A DNA stretch of 64,000 bases from Methylobacterium sp. J-030 (GTDB taxonomy: Bacteria > Pseudomonadota > Alphaproteobacteria > Rhizobiales > Beijerinckiaceae), in NCBI RefSeq assembly GCF_022829545.1, contig NZ_JAKSYM010000226.1, positions 1 to 64,000 on the forward strand. Reading direction: 5' to 3'. A model generated the notes under the pieces. It was not told the DNA's origin and did no database searches. It saw only the letters and a list, made by a program, of their open reading frames with translations. The position numbers and the translations under genes were made by a program. The number at the start of each line of letters is the position of its first letter. Within the stretch, counting starts at the first letter, position 1. Below are positions 46,126-54,906 of the stretch, piece by piece.

Positions 46126-47163
46126 TCAGGCGGCGCGCTTGGCCCGGTTCAGCAGCTTCCGGTTCACCAGCACCTCGGCGATCTGAACGGTGTTCAGCGC
46201 CGCGCCCTTGCGCAGGTTGTCCGAGACGCACCAGAAGTTCAGGCCGTTCTCCACCGTCGCGTCCTCGCGGATGCGCGAGATGTAGGTCGCGTCCTCGCCG
46301 GCCGCCTCGTGCGGGGTGATGTAGCCGCCATTCTCGCGCTTATCGATCACCAGCACGCCGGGCGCGGCGCGCAGGATCTCGGTGGCCTGCTCGGGTGAGA
46401 GCGGCCGCTCGAACTCGACGTTCACCGCCTCCGCATGCCCGATGAAGACCGGGACGCGGACGGCGGTCGCCGTCAGCTTGATCTTTGGGTCGAGCATCTT
46501 CTTGGTCTCGGCGACCATCTTCCACTCTTCCTTCGTGTAGCCATCCTCCATGAACACGTCGATGTGGGGGATGACGTTGAAGGCGATGCGCTTGGTGAAC
46601 TTGCCGCCCTGCTTGATCTCGCCGGCGGTGAACACCGCGCGGGTCTGGTTGAACAGTTCGTCCATCGCCTCCTTGCCGGCGCCGGAGACCGACTGGTAGG
46701 TCGAGACCACCACCCGCTTGATCGTCGCCGCCTCGTGCAGCGGCTTCAGCGCGACCACGAGCTGCGCGGTCGAGCAGTTCGGGTTGGCGATGATGTTGCG
46801 CTTGGTGAAGCCCACGATCGCGTCGGCGTTCACCTCGGGCACGATCAGCGGCACGTCGGCGTCGTAGCGGAACGCCGAGGAGTTATCGATCACCACGCAA
46901 CCCTGCTGGCCGATCCGCGGCGACCACTCCTTCGAGGTCTCGCCGCCGGCCGACATCAGGCAGATGTCCGTATCGGAGAAGTCGTAAGAATCGAGCGTTT
47001 TGACCTTGAGCGTCCTGTCGCCGAAGGAGACCTCCTGGCCCTGGCTGCGGCGCGAGGCCAGAGCCACGACCTCGTCGGCGGGGAAAGCCCGCTCGGCCAG
47101 GATATCGAGCATCTCGCGGCCCACGTTGCCCGTGGCGCCGACGACGGCGACCTTGTAACCCAT
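46126..47163 (-). CDS. asd: Aspartate-semialdehyde dehydrogenase
   Basis: Asd reduces aspartyl phosphate to the semialdehyde in the lysine/threonine/methionine pathway. The 345-residue protein starts MGYKVAVVGATGNVGREML, has DNSSAFR, and its active-site cysteine sits in IIANPNCSTAQLVV (about Cys130). GHAEAVNVEFERPL follows. It stands alone between the phosphatase gene and a divergent gene of unknown function. Confidence 0.96.
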   Translation of the reverse strand: MGYKVAVVGATGNVGREMLDILAERAFPADEVVALASRRSQGQEVSFGDRTLKVKTLDSYDFSDTDICLMSAGGETSKEWSPRIGQQGCVVIDNSSAFRYDADVPLIVPEVNADAIVGFTKRNIIANPNCSTAQLVVALKPLHEAATIKRVVVSTYQSVSGAGKEAMDELFNQTRAVFTAGEIKQGGKFTKRIAFNVIPHIDVFMEDGYTKEEWKMVAETKKMLDPKIKLTATAVRVPVFIGHAEAVNVEFERPLSPEQATEILRAAPGVLVIDKRENGGYITPHEAAGEDATYISRIREDATVENGLNFWCVSDNLRKGAALNTVQIAEVLVNRKLLNRAKRAA

Positions 47164-47483
47164 CTCTCGTCTCCGCGCGGAAAACCCCGACCGATCCGGG
47201 TGCCACGCTCCTGCCAGACATATCGGCCGAAGGATCGTTCAAGCCGAACGGCGCCCGCCGAACGGGCGCGGCCGTGGACCCGAACCTCGTCCGAGGTGGG
47301 ATCGACGGCCTGCCCGAGCAAGGCGCGCATGGGGTAGCGCTGTCAAGACTGAGAAAAAGGCAACGATCGATTCACCCTGACGTGGGGAATCCGGTGAGGG
47401 TGTTGGGACCGACAGGAGAATTCAATCCTTGAGGCTGACGATCGCGGACGAACCACGAGGGTCTCTGTCCGCGGGGCATCAGG
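47164..47483. other. Gene-free divergent region
   Basis: This 320 bp region separates asd from the divergent unknown membrane protein gene. It should contain both promoters. It includes an AT-richer part around 47340-47440 (for example CTGAGAAAAAGGCAACGATC), the most likely promoter ground. I see no coding frame or clear palindrome. Confidence 0.5.
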
Positions 47484-48305
47484 ATGGCTGGATCGGAGGA
47501 GGCACCGGATAGGCGCGACACCGCCGGTCTCATGGAGCGTCCCACGAATTGGGTGACGCTGTCGCCCGGCGCCCTCGGCCGTCGCCTCGTTGTGGCCTCG
47601 GCCCTGATCGCCCTGTTGTGCGTCTGCGCTTGGCAACCCGGTGGCGGACAGAACGCATCCGCGGCAGGACCGGCGGCACGACCGTTGGAACCCCGCTACC
47701 TGCCTGCGGTCCCGGCCCCGCCGCCGGTCGCCGCTGCCCTGTTCGACCTTGCGGAGCCCGGGATCGATCCCCTGCGCGTGTCCGCCGCCATAGACCCGCG
47801 CACGGGCCTGCGCGAGGACGTGCTGAGCCGCGGGGAGGTCGCCGCCGTGGAGGCCCCGGCGCTGCGGGTCACGCTCACGCGCGGCGGCGAGCCGGGAGCG
47901 GTGCCGACGCTGTTCGTCCTGATGGCGCGCCGTGCTGCGTCCGGCCCGGCGCTCGCAGTGATCAAGACCGGATCGCGCGACCACATCCGGACCAAGTTCG
48001 GCGTCGTTGAAACCCTTGAGATCACGTTCGGCGGCCCCGTACCGCGGACCTGCCTGGGCTTCGTCAGTCGGGAGGTTGGGTTCCGCCTCGACGGATGGTT
48101 GTGTGCGCCCCTCGGGCAGCCGCCGCGGGCTTACGCGCTGGCCTGCACGCTCGACGCGCTCAGCCTCCTCGACCTCGCCGATCCCGAGACGACGGCCGCG
48201 TTCTCGGCCGCGGCGCCCGCGACGCGCACCTGCCCCGTGATGAAAGTCGCGGCGGTTTCCGGCCCGATCGCAACGGCGGGTAAACGGTCGCGGAATAAAA
48301 AATGA
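47484..48305 (+). CDS. Membrane-anchored protein of unknown function
   Basis: I do not recognise the family. The 273-residue protein has a hydrophobic segment near residues 33-50 (RRLVVASALIALLCVCAW), then a Pro/Ala-rich linker and an extracytoplasmic domain with several cysteines (RTCLGF, GWLCAP, LACTLD, RTCPVM). The C-terminus is basic (GKRSRNKK). It is probably anchored by its N-terminus with disulfides outside. An internal ATG at 47532 is an alternative start. It may be specific to this bacterial group. Confidence 0.7.
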   Translation: MAGSEEAPDRRDTAGLMERPTNWVTLSPGALGRRLVVASALIALLCVCAWQPGGGQNASAAGPAARPLEPRYLPAVPAPPPVAAALFDLAEPGIDPLRVSAAIDPRTGLREDVLSRGEVAAVEAPALRVTLTRGGEPGAVPTLFVLMARRAASGPALAVIKTGSRDHIRTKFGVVETLEITFGGPVPRTCLGFVSREVGFRLDGWLCAPLGQPPRAYALACTLDALSLLDLADPETTAAFSAAAPATRTCPVMKVAAVSGPIATAGKRSRNKK

Positions 48306-48346
48306 GGCATCAGTGTGGCAAATCACACAAGCTCAGCCATAAGGGC

Positions 48347-48371
48347 GGAACAACAGCCTCGCTCAAGCGTC
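48347..48371 (+). promoter_or_regulatory. Possible EcfG-type stress promoter
   Basis: GGAAC at 48347-48351 is followed after 16 bases by CGTC at 48368-48371, close to the general-stress sigma factor promoter pattern (GGAAC, spacer 16-18, CGTT). It lies 70 bp before the secreted protein gene at 48442. One base of the second element differs, so this is only a candidate. Confidence 0.3.
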
Positions 48372-48441
48372 TTATCGTGAAAGGCGTCGAACTGTTAAGC
48401 TTCGCTCGCCATATTGGTGGCACTCACACGCAAGGTTAGCC

Positions 48442-48858
48442 ATGCGCTCGTTCAGGATCGCACTTCTCGGCGTCATCGCCGCTGCCGGCCTCGGCGTTGC
48501 CGCTCCGGCCCAGGCGCAGGACGGTTTCGTTCCCGGCCCGGTCTACCGCGTCAGCCGTCCGCTTCCGATTCGGGTGCGCCCGCGCAGCTGGCTCGACGCC
48601 GGCAACGTGCCGCTGACCTCCAACGTTCCGGGCGCCGGCGGCTCGCGCAATCCGGCGCTGAACCCCTACCTGATCGCAGCGTCCAACCAGTTGACCCCGC
48701 CCTACGGCCCGACCGACCGGTTCGGCCGCGGGATTCTGCCGGACCCGATCACCAATGGGCCGTTCATCGGCGCCCGGTCGTCGGCGATCCGCAACGTCGA
48801 CCTCTCCTTCGTCGACCGTCTGGACCCGACCTCGCCGCTCTACGGTCGCCCGTACTAA
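48442..48858 (+). CDS. Secreted protein of unknown function
   Basis: The 138-residue protein has a clear signal peptide (about 1-25, ending AAPAQAQ). The mature part is rich in Pro, Arg, Asn and Gly with no cysteine (for example SRPLPIRVRPRSWLDAGN). It is followed by a good terminator 25 bp downstream, so it is a single-gene unit. I find no known domain; proteins like this seem typical of Methylobacterium, but I cannot verify it. Confidence 0.75.
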   Translation: MRSFRIALLGVIAAAGLGVAAPAQAQDGFVPGPVYRVSRPLPIRVRPRSWLDAGNVPLTSNVPGAGGSRNPALNPYLIAASNQLTPPYGPTDRFGRGILPDPITNGPFIGARSSAIRNVDLSFVDRLDPTSPLYGRPY

Positions 48859-48883
48859 GCGCTACACGATAAGTCGATCGAGC

Positions 48884-48914
48884 AGCGCGGGCCCTCGGGT
48901 CCGCGCTTTTCGTT
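48884..48914 (+). terminator. Intrinsic terminator
   Basis: AGCGCGGGCC (48884-48893) pairs with GGTCCGCGCT (48898-48907) through ten pairs including one G-U, around the tetraloop CTCG, followed by TTTTCGTTT. It closes the transcript of the secreted-protein gene at 48442. Confidence 0.9.
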
Positions 48915-49007
48915 TGCGGCGCGCCGCTTCCGGCCTTCACCCGCGCTGGTTATCCTGTATGCCAAATGGCGCAGGCGCCGACGGGCTGCCGAGGCAGGGT
49001 CCGAACC

Positions 49008-50627
49008 ATGAAGCCGTTCGACTGGGCGACCGGGTATCCGTCGCTGCGCATGCCGATGTTCGGGCGCAACTGCGTGGCGACCTCCCACGCATTGGCGGCG
49101 CAGGCCGGCATCCAGATGCTTCAGGCGGGCGGCAACGCCGTGGATGCGGCTATCGCCACCGCCGCCGCCAAGACCCTCACGGAGCCGTGCAGCAACGGGC
49201 TCGGCTCGGACGCGTTCTGTATCCTGTGGGACGGCACGCAGCTGCACGGGCTCAACGCCTCCGGCGGGGCGCCGGCCGCCTGGACCCGGGACTACTTCCT
49301 GAGGAAATACGGCCCGGCCGAGCGGCCGCCGATGCGGGGTTGGGATTCCGTCACCGTCCCGGGTGCGGTCGGTGCCTGGGTCGCGCTCAGCGAACGGTTC
49401 GGCCGCCTGCCTTTCGCGGATTTGATGCAGCCGGCGATCCGCATCGCCGAGCGGGGCTACCTCGCCCCCGTCGTTGTGCAGCAGAAATGGGCGGCGGCTG
49501 CCCGGGTCGAAGCCATCACCCGCCAGCCCGGCTTCACGGAGTTCTTCCTGCCGAAGGGCCGGGCGCCCGAAGTCGGCGAGCTGGTGACCTTCCCGGGCGC
49601 CGAGAAGACCCTGCGGCTCATCGGTGAGACCAAAGGCGAGGCGTTCTACCGGGGTGAGATCGCGGAGGCGATCGCCGCCCATGCGCAGGCCCATGGTGGG
49701 GCCATGACCACGGCCGATCTCGCCGCGTACAGGCCGGAATGGGTGACGCCGACGGCGCAGGACTATCGCGGCTACACGCTTCACGAGATCCCGCCGAACG
49801 GCCAAGGCATCGCGGCGCAGATCGCCCTCGGCATCCTGCAGCATTTCGACCTCGCCGGCCTGGCCGTCGACGGGCCGGAGGCGCAGCATCTCCAGATCGA
49901 GGCGATGAAGCTCGCCTTCAGCGACACCTATCGCTACGTCGCCGACCCGCGCGGGATGGACGTGACGCCCGAGGCGATGCTCGATCCGGCCTATCTCGCC
50001 GGGCGCGCGAAGCGGATCGACCGGAACCGGGCTCAGGTGTTCGGCCCCGGCAAGCCACCGTCCGGCGGTACGATCTATCTCACCGCGGCCGACGAATCCG
50101 GCATGATGGTGAGCTTCATCCAGTCGAACTACATGGGCTTCGGCTCCGGCGTGGTTGTGCCAGGCTGGGGCCTCTCGCTGCAGAACCGCGGCTACGGCTT
50201 CGTGCTCGATCCGGAAAGCCCGAACGTGGTGGAGCCCGGCAAGCGGCCGTTCCACACGATCATCCCCGGCTTCCTCACGCGGGACGGCGCGCCGGTGATG
50301 AGCTTCGGGGTGATGGGCGGCAACATGCAGCCGCAGGGGCACGTCCAGACCCTGGTGCGGATGCTCGACCACGGCCAGAACCCGCAGGCCGCCTGCGACG
50401 CACCGCGCTGGCGCGTGAGCGAGGGGCTCGACATCAACGTCGAGTCCGCGATGCCGGCCGCGACCCTCGAACGGCTGAAGGCGCTGGGCCACCGGCTGGA
50501 GGTGATCGAGGACAGCTATCAGGATTTCGGAGCCGGCCAGTTCATCTGGCGGATGGGCGATCCCGCCGTCGAGGGCTACGTGGCGGCGAGCGACCCGCGC
50601 CGGGATGGACAGGCCGCGGTCTGGTGA
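49008..50627 (+). CDS. Gamma-glutamyltransferase family protein (YwrD-like)
   Basis: The 539-residue protein is a precursor of the Ntn-hydrolase type that would self-cleave at the Thr in PPSGGTIYLTAADE. The downstream SFIQSNYMGFGSGVVVPG and FHTIIPGFL stretches match the YwrD-like group rather than the E. coli Ggt group. It starts at an ATG after GGCAGGG and has no obvious signal peptide, so it may be cytoplasmic. Typical members break down glutathione, glutamyl compounds or cephalosporins. It converges with the gene at 50632. Confidence 0.9.
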   Translation: MKPFDWATGYPSLRMPMFGRNCVATSHALAAQAGIQMLQAGGNAVDAAIATAAAKTLTEPCSNGLGSDAFCILWDGTQLHGLNASGGAPAAWTRDYFLRKYGPAERPPMRGWDSVTVPGAVGAWVALSERFGRLPFADLMQPAIRIAERGYLAPVVVQQKWAAAARVEAITRQPGFTEFFLPKGRAPEVGELVTFPGAEKTLRLIGETKGEAFYRGEIAEAIAAHAQAHGGAMTTADLAAYRPEWVTPTAQDYRGYTLHEIPPNGQGIAAQIALGILQHFDLAGLAVDGPEAQHLQIEAMKLAFSDTYRYVADPRGMDVTPEAMLDPAYLAGRAKRIDRNRAQVFGPGKPPSGGTIYLTAADESGMMVSFIQSNYMGFGSGVVVPGWGLSLQNRGYGFVLDPESPNVVEPGKRPFHTIIPGFLTRDGAPVMSFGVMGGNMQPQGHVQTLVRMLDHGQNPQAACDAPRWRVSEGLDINVESAMPAATLERLKALGHRLEVIEDSYQDFGAGQFIWRMGDPAVEGYVAASDPRRDGQAAVW

Positions 50628-50631
50628 GGCG

Positions 50632-51594
50632 CTACTTCATCTGAATGCTATCCACCAGCGCGCGGAACTTGGCCAACACCCCGGCCCGCTGGTCCTCGCG
50701 GACGACGCCGAGCGCGCGCAGATAGCCGTCCGGGTTGAAGCGGATGGTCTGCGAGACCACCACCGGCAGGTTGGTCGGCTGATCGACGGCGCGGGCCACG
50801 ATCTCGTGCCAGTCCACCCCGTTCGAGCGGTAGCTCTGCGCCCGCTCGATCACAAAATCCTTGAGCGTCTGGTTCGACGCGAGGGCTGCCCGGGCGAAGC
50901 CGTCGCGCTGCTCGGCGGTCGGCGGCTGCTGGACCGCCTGGGCCAGGACCAGGATCGGCTGCTCGAGATTCTGCATCTGGTCCTTGGGGCCCTGGGTCAG
51001 CAGGACGGAGTTGCCGGCCAGAACGCGGACGGGGCGGAAACCCGCCATGTCGCCGATCCGGAACGGCAGCGCGTCGACCTGCTGGGTCAGCGACAGCGCA
51101 GGGCGCAAGGTGACGCCGGTCACCATCCTGCGCATCGACGCCTCGGTCTCGGCGTCGGGAAGGGCCTGCGCGATGACGAGGCCCGTCACGCTGGGCGCCC
51201 CGATGACGAGGATCCACTTCCGGATCGCAGGGGCGGAGGCGTTCGGATCGGCGGGCTGCTCGCCGGTGTAGAGCATGCCCTCGTTGTCGCCGATCTTGAC
51301 CTCCTCGCGCTTCTCGACCGCGAAACCCTGGCTCAGCAGGTTCGCGTCGGTGAAGCCGCTGACGAGTTCCGCGAAGGCATTCGGCGGCAGCTCCACCACC
51401 GACACGGTGGCGCCGCCTTCCTTGCGCTCGAAGCCGGTGAAGCGCCGCGACAGCGTCATGTCGGCGGGCGGCTCGAAACCGAAGCGGGAGCCCGGCGGAT
51501 AGACCGGCTCCCCGGCCCACGCGGGGGTGCCGAAGACCAAACTTGAGAGGACGAGGATCCGCCCGAGACGCAGCGACAGATTCCGCACCAGCAT
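50632..51594 (-). CDS. Secreted protein of unknown function
   Basis: The 320-residue protein has a signal peptide (about 1-27, ending TPAWAG). The mature part has a mixed alpha/beta pattern, starting FGFEPPADMTLSRRFTGFER, that recalls PsbP/DUF1795-like lipid- or membrane-associated proteins, but the match is loose. It lies 88 bp after alkB on the same strand. No cysteines or catalytic motifs stand out. Confidence 0.75.
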   Translation of the reverse strand: MLVRNLSLRLGRILVLSSLVFGTPAWAGEPVYPPGSRFGFEPPADMTLSRRFTGFERKEGGATVSVVELPPNAFAELVSGFTDANLLSQGFAVEKREEVKIGDNEGMLYTGEQPADPNASAPAIRKWILVIGAPSVTGLVIAQALPDAETEASMRRMVTGVTLRPALSLTQQVDALPFRIGDMAGFRPVRVLAGNSVLLTQGPKDQMQNLEQPILVLAQAVQQPPTAEQRDGFARAALASNQTLKDFVIERAQSYRSNGVDWHEIVARAVDQPTNLPVVVSQTIRFNPDGYLRALGVVREDQRAGVLAKFRALVDSIQMK

Positions 51595-51682
51595 CGGCCT
51601 TCGTGTCTCCAGGGGGGGCCGCCGGGCGCCGCCGCCCGCGATGCGTCCGATGCCGCGCCGCCGGTGTCAAGCACGAGACAGA

Positions 51683-52357
51683 TCAGGAAATCGGGAGACC
51701 CGGTTCGCCCGGTCGGCCGGTTCGGTCGCTCACCCGGCGCAGCGTCAGGTTGCAACGGCCTCCAGCTGGCAGAAACCTTGTGAGAGGTAGCTCGACCAGC
51801 TGGTCGGCGGACCGATAGAGCCGGTCGATCCCGTGAAAGATCAGCCGCGAGGCGCCTCCAATCACCACGGCATCCCCGGCGAGCAGCCGCACCGAGCGCG
51901 TCGGATCGGTGCGATGCAGACCGCCATAGCGGAACAAAGCGGGCGCCCCGACCGAGAGCGAAACGACCGGAGCGGAGAAATCGGCCTCGTCGCGATCCTG
52001 ATGCAGGCCCATCCGGGCGGCCGGATCGTAGAGGTTGATCAGGCAGGCTTCCGGTAACGCCGGATACCGCGCCAGAGCCTCCCAGGCGGCCAGCGCAGTC
52101 GGCGGGATCGCGGGCCAGGGACGGCCAGTCTCGGGATGTGTCGCCTGATAGCGGTAGCCGTTCCGGTCCGAGACCCAGCCGAGCGGCCCGGCGTTCGACA
52201 TCCGCACCGAGAACGGCTTCCCGGTGCGGGGCATCCGCGGGGCAAAGGGCGGTGCCGCCTCGAGTATCGCAGCGACCTGTTCGGCAAGGCGAAGACGGGC
52301 CGCCGGATCGAGGAAGCCCGGATGGTGGATCAGACCCGGCGCCAGTTCCGTCGCCAC
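51683..52357 (-). CDS. alkB: Alkylated DNA repair dioxygenase AlkB
   Basis: AlkB removes alkyl groups from 1-methyladenine and 3-methylcytosine in DNA using Fe(II) and 2-oxoglutarate. The 224-residue protein has the iron ligands in GLHQDRDEADF (HxD) and IFHGIDRLY (His), and the 2-oxoglutarate site CNLTLRR. The start is a GTG directly after the gpmA stop codon, which indicates coupling. An upstream Ada gene is not present. Confidence 0.93.
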   Translation of the reverse strand: MATELAPGLIHHPGFLDPAARLRLAEQVAAILEAAPPFAPRMPRTGKPFSVRMSNAGPLGWVSDRNGYRYQATHPETGRPWPAIPPTALAAWEALARYPALPEACLINLYDPAARMGLHQDRDEADFSAPVVSLSVGAPALFRYGGLHRTDPTRSVRLLAGDAVVIGGASRLIFHGIDRLYRSADQLVELPLTRFLPAGGRCNLTLRRVSDRTGRPGEPGLPIS

Positions 52358-52993
52358 TCAGCCGTCCGTCTCGTCCCGGGGGAGAACGCTCTTCTCCGCG
52401 ACCGACGTGTCGTCTTCGAGCCGGTAGACCAGCGGCTCGCCGGTCCTGATCTCCAGGGCGGCAACTGCGTCGCTGTCGAGCCGGTCGAGCACCATCACAA
52501 GGGCGCGCAGCGAACTGCCGTGCGCCGCCACCAACACCCGCTCGCCGCGCATCACCCGGGGCAGGATCGCCGTGATGTAGAAGGGCAGCACCCGTGCGGC
52601 CGTATCCTTCAGGCTCTCGCCGCCAGGCGGACGCACGTCGTAGGCGCGGCGCCACTGGTGGACTTGCTCGTCCCCCCACCGCTTGCGCGCCTCGTCCTTG
52701 TCGAGGCCGGCGAGGTCGCCGTAATCGCGTTCGTTCAGTGCGCTGTCCCGCACCACCGGGATGCCGGCGAGCCCCATCGCGTCGAGCATGAGCGCGCAGG
52801 TATGCTGCGCCCGCACCAGCCCGGAGGTGAACGCCACGTCGAAGGCATAGCCGTCCCCCTTCAATCGGCGGCCGGCGGACTGCGCCTCCGCGACGCCGCG
52901 CTCGGTCAGCTCGGGGTCGCGCCAGCCCGTGAACAGGTTCTGGCGGTTGAACGCGCTCTGGCCATGCCGGGCAAGGACGAGAAGGCGCGTCAT
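52358..52993 (-). CDS. gpmA: 2,3-bisphosphoglycerate-dependent phosphoglycerate mutase
   Basis: The enzyme interconverts 3- and 2-phosphoglycerate. The 211-residue protein starts with the catalytic RHGQSAFN motif (phosphorylated His), has [13 protein letters not shown], the acid [10 protein letters not shown] and the second His in [14 protein letters not shown]. The family-typical [12 protein letters not shown] is present. It is 10 bp after dapB and directly abuts alkB. Confidence 0.94.
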   Translation of the reverse strand: MTRLLVLARHGQSAFNRQNLFTGWRDPELTERGVAEAQSAGRRLKGDGYAFDVAFTSGLVRAQHTCALMLDAMGLAGIPVVRDSALNERDYGDLAGLDKDEARKRWGDEQVHQWRRAYDVRPPGGESLKDTAARVLPFYITAILPRVMRGERVLVAAHGSSLRALVMVLDRLDSDAVAALEIRTGEPLVYRLEDDTSVAEKSVLPRDETDG

Positions 52994-53003
52994 CGAATCC
53001 CCG

Positions 53004-53801
53004 TCAGAGGCCGAGCACGTCCGTCATGGCGTAGAGCCCCGGCGGTTTCGGATGGGCCCAGAGCGCGGCCTTGACCGCCCCTGAAGCGAAGAGACCACGG
53101 TCGGCGGCGTGGTGGCTGATCGTCAGGCTCTCGCCCGGCCCGGCGAAGATCACGCTGTGGTCGCCGACCACCGTGCCGCCCCGCAGGGTCGCGAAGCCGA
53201 TATCGCCGGGCTTGCGCGCGCCGGTATGGCCGTCTCGGGTCGAGACGCGGACCGCCTTCAGCGCGACGTCGCGGCCCTCGGCGGCGGCCTCGCCGAGCAT
53301 CAGCGCCGTCCCCGAGGGGGCGTCGACCTTCATGCGGTGGTGCATCTCGCAGATCTCGATGTCGAACTCGTCGCCGAGCGATTTCGCCACGCGCCGGACG
53401 AGCTCGGCCATCAGGTTGATGCCGAGCGACATGTTGCCCGACTGTACGATCCGCGCGTGATACGAGGCCGCCTTCAGCTTCTCGCGATCCTCGTCCGACA
53501 GGCCGGTGGTCCCGACCACGTGAACGATGCGGGCCTGACCGGCCAGTTCGGCGAACTGAATGGTGGCCGCGGGGGTTGTGAAGTCGAGCACCCCGTCGGC
53601 CGCCGCGAAGGCTTCGAGCGGGTCATCGGAGACGGAGACGCCCAGGGGCGCGAGGCCGGCCAGGAGCCCTGCATCCTGGCCGAGTGCGGGCGAGCCGGAT
53701 CGCTCGATCGCCGCCGAGAGCGTGCAGCCCTCCGCCTCCGCCACCGCGCGCACCAGCATCCGCCCCATGCGCCCATCGGCGCCCACCACAACGAGCCGCA
53801 T
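53004..53801 (-). CDS. dapB: 4-hydroxy-tetrahydrodipicolinate reductase
   Basis: DapB reduces the dihydrodipicolinate precursor in lysine synthesis. The 265-residue protein starts [17 protein letters not shown] (nucleotide site), has DFTTPAA, and the active-site stretch [16 protein letters not shown] with catalytic His and Lys. It ends [20 protein letters not shown]. The frame upstream is shadow lying over bfr. The gene leads the dapB-gpmA-alkB unit. Confidence 0.95.
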   Translation of the reverse strand: MRLVVVGADGRMGRMLVRAVAEAEGCTLSAAIERSGSPALGQDAGLLAGLAPLGVSVSDDPLEAFAAADGVLDFTTPAATIQFAELAGQARIVHVVGTTGLSDEDREKLKAASYHARIVQSGNMSLGINLMAELVRRVAKSLGDEFDIEICEMHHRMKVDAPSGTALMLGEAAAEGRDVALKAVRVSTRDGHTGARKPGDIGFATLRGGTVVGDHSVIFAGPGESLTISHHAADRGLFASGAVKAALWAHPKPPGLYAMTDVLGL

Positions 53802-53901
53802 CCCGGTTTTTGCCCTCGCCTCGACGTTCAGGGGAGCGAGCCTCGTGGCCCCCTCCCCCGCGTATAGTCCGGACGCCGGCGGCGCCGAAGCCCGGACCGG
53901 A

Positions 53902-54399
53902 TCAATCCTTCTCCGGCGCGATCGGCTCAAGCCCGCCGATGTGGCGCTGGGCGTAGAGCGGCAGGCCGATATTCTTGATGAGGTCGAGTTGCGTCTCGAG
54001 GAAGTCGATGTGACCCTCCTCGTCCTCGGCGAGGTCCTCGAACAGCCGCATGGACACGCGGTCGTTGATCGAATCCGCATAATGCGCGGCTTCGAGGTAG
54101 AGATCGCGCGCGCCGTGCTCGGCCGCAAGATCGCACTCGATGACCTCTTGAACGTTCTGACCGATCCGCAGGGGCTCCAGCTCCTGCAGGTTGGGGAAGC
54201 CATCGAGGAACAGGATCCGATCGATGAACCGATCGGCGTGATTCATCTCTTCGATCGATTCCTTGCGCCAGAACTTGGCGAGATCGATGTAACCCCAGTT
54301 GTTCAACATGCGGAAGTGCAGCCAGTACTGACTAACCGCAGTCAGCTCGCTGCGCAGGCCACGGTTGAGATACTCGATGACCTTTGTGTCGCCCTTCAT
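53902..54399 (-). CDS. bfr: Bacterioferritin
   Basis: Bacterioferritin stores iron in a 24-subunit shell with heme between subunits. The 165-residue protein has the ferroxidase ligands in [30 protein letters not shown], and [18 protein letters not shown], and the heme-binding Met in the MNHADRF area. It follows bfd, its partner, by 44 bp on the same strand, and a perfect palindrome lies in bfd just upstream. Confidence 0.96.
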   Translation of the reverse strand: MKGDTKVIEYLNRGLRSELTAVSQYWLHFRMLNNWGYIDLAKFWRKESIEEMNHADRFIDRILFLDGFPNLQELEPLRIGQNVQEVIECDLAAEHGARDLYLEAAHYADSINDRVSMRLFEDLAEDEEGHIDFLETQLDLIKNIGLPLYAQRHIGGLEPIAPEKD

Positions 54400-54443
54400 A
54401 GCCCCCGGACTCCTTGACGTCTTCTTGGGCGGGGGCAGTCACG

Positions 54444-54716
54444 TCAGGCCGCGACTCCCTCATCCGCAGTTTGGAGTAAAACCAAACTGCAAGCCCGAGT
54501 GCAAGCGGCGGTGCAGACATGGCTGCCCTCCGCGCCGTCATCCTGGCCGAGGGCGCTGCGCATGATGGCCCGGATGGTCCGGGCGCAACGCCCGCATTTC
54601 GGACTGCATCCGAGGCAGGCATAGACCTGCGCGGGGGTTCGCGGACAGCCCGGACCTGGCGCCAGACACGACCGGACGGCGCCGTCCGAAATGACGTTGC
54701 AAGAACAGACGATCAT
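54444..54716 (-). CDS. bfd: Bacterioferritin-associated ferredoxin Bfd
   Basis: Bfd passes electrons to bacterioferritin to mobilise stored iron. The 90-residue protein has the cluster cysteines in MIVCSCNVIS and a later pair in CLGCSPKCGRC, giving the [2Fe-2S]-binding CxC...CxxC pattern. It has a C-terminal tail with extra Cys (HVCTAACTRACSLV), longer than in minimal Bfd. An Irr-like box lies 70 bp upstream. It is transcribed with or just before bfr. Confidence 0.9.
   Translation of the reverse strand: MIVCSCNVISDGAVRSCLAPGPGCPRTPAQVYACLGCSPKCGRCARTIRAIMRSALGQDDGAEGSHVCTAACTRACSLVLLQTADEGVAA
54466..54490. promoter_or_regulatory. Perfect 9 bp inverted repeat inside bfd, before bfr
   Basis: GCAGTTTGG (54466-54474) and CCAAACTGC (54482-54490) are exact inverted copies around AGTAAAA. 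The element lies in the last codons of bfd and about 67 bp before the bfr start. It could be an operator for bfr or an RNA hairpin in the bfd-bfr transcript. Confidence 0.6.
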
Positions 54717-54785
54717 GCGCCTCGCAGATCCCGCCTTCTTCCAGCGCCTCCCGCGTGGACGGGCCGCGCCATTTCGGTGCGCCAG

Positions 54786-54802
54786 TTTAGAAAAATTGAA
54801 AA
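54786..54802. promoter_or_regulatory. Candidate Irr box (iron control element) before bfd
   Basis: TTTAGAA-AAA-TTGAAAA fits the alphaproteobacterial Irr consensus TTTAGAA-NNN-TTCTAAA at 12 of 14 positions, with the left half perfect. It lies 70 bp upstream of bfd, a place where Irr sites are known in related bacteria. The AT-richness stands out from the surrounding sequence. Confidence 0.6.
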
Positions 54803-54906
54803 GTGGCGTCTTTTCAACATCTTACCGGTCTGGCGCCGAAATGGCACTCGATATCCGGCGGGTCAAGGGACGGGATCCGCCCGCACTCAGTTGCACACGC
54901 GCACCG

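Noticed and set aside
48855-50492. A 545-residue minus-strand frame opposite the gamma-glutamyltransferase gene
   Set aside because: The plus-strand frame has all family motifs; the antisense has none.
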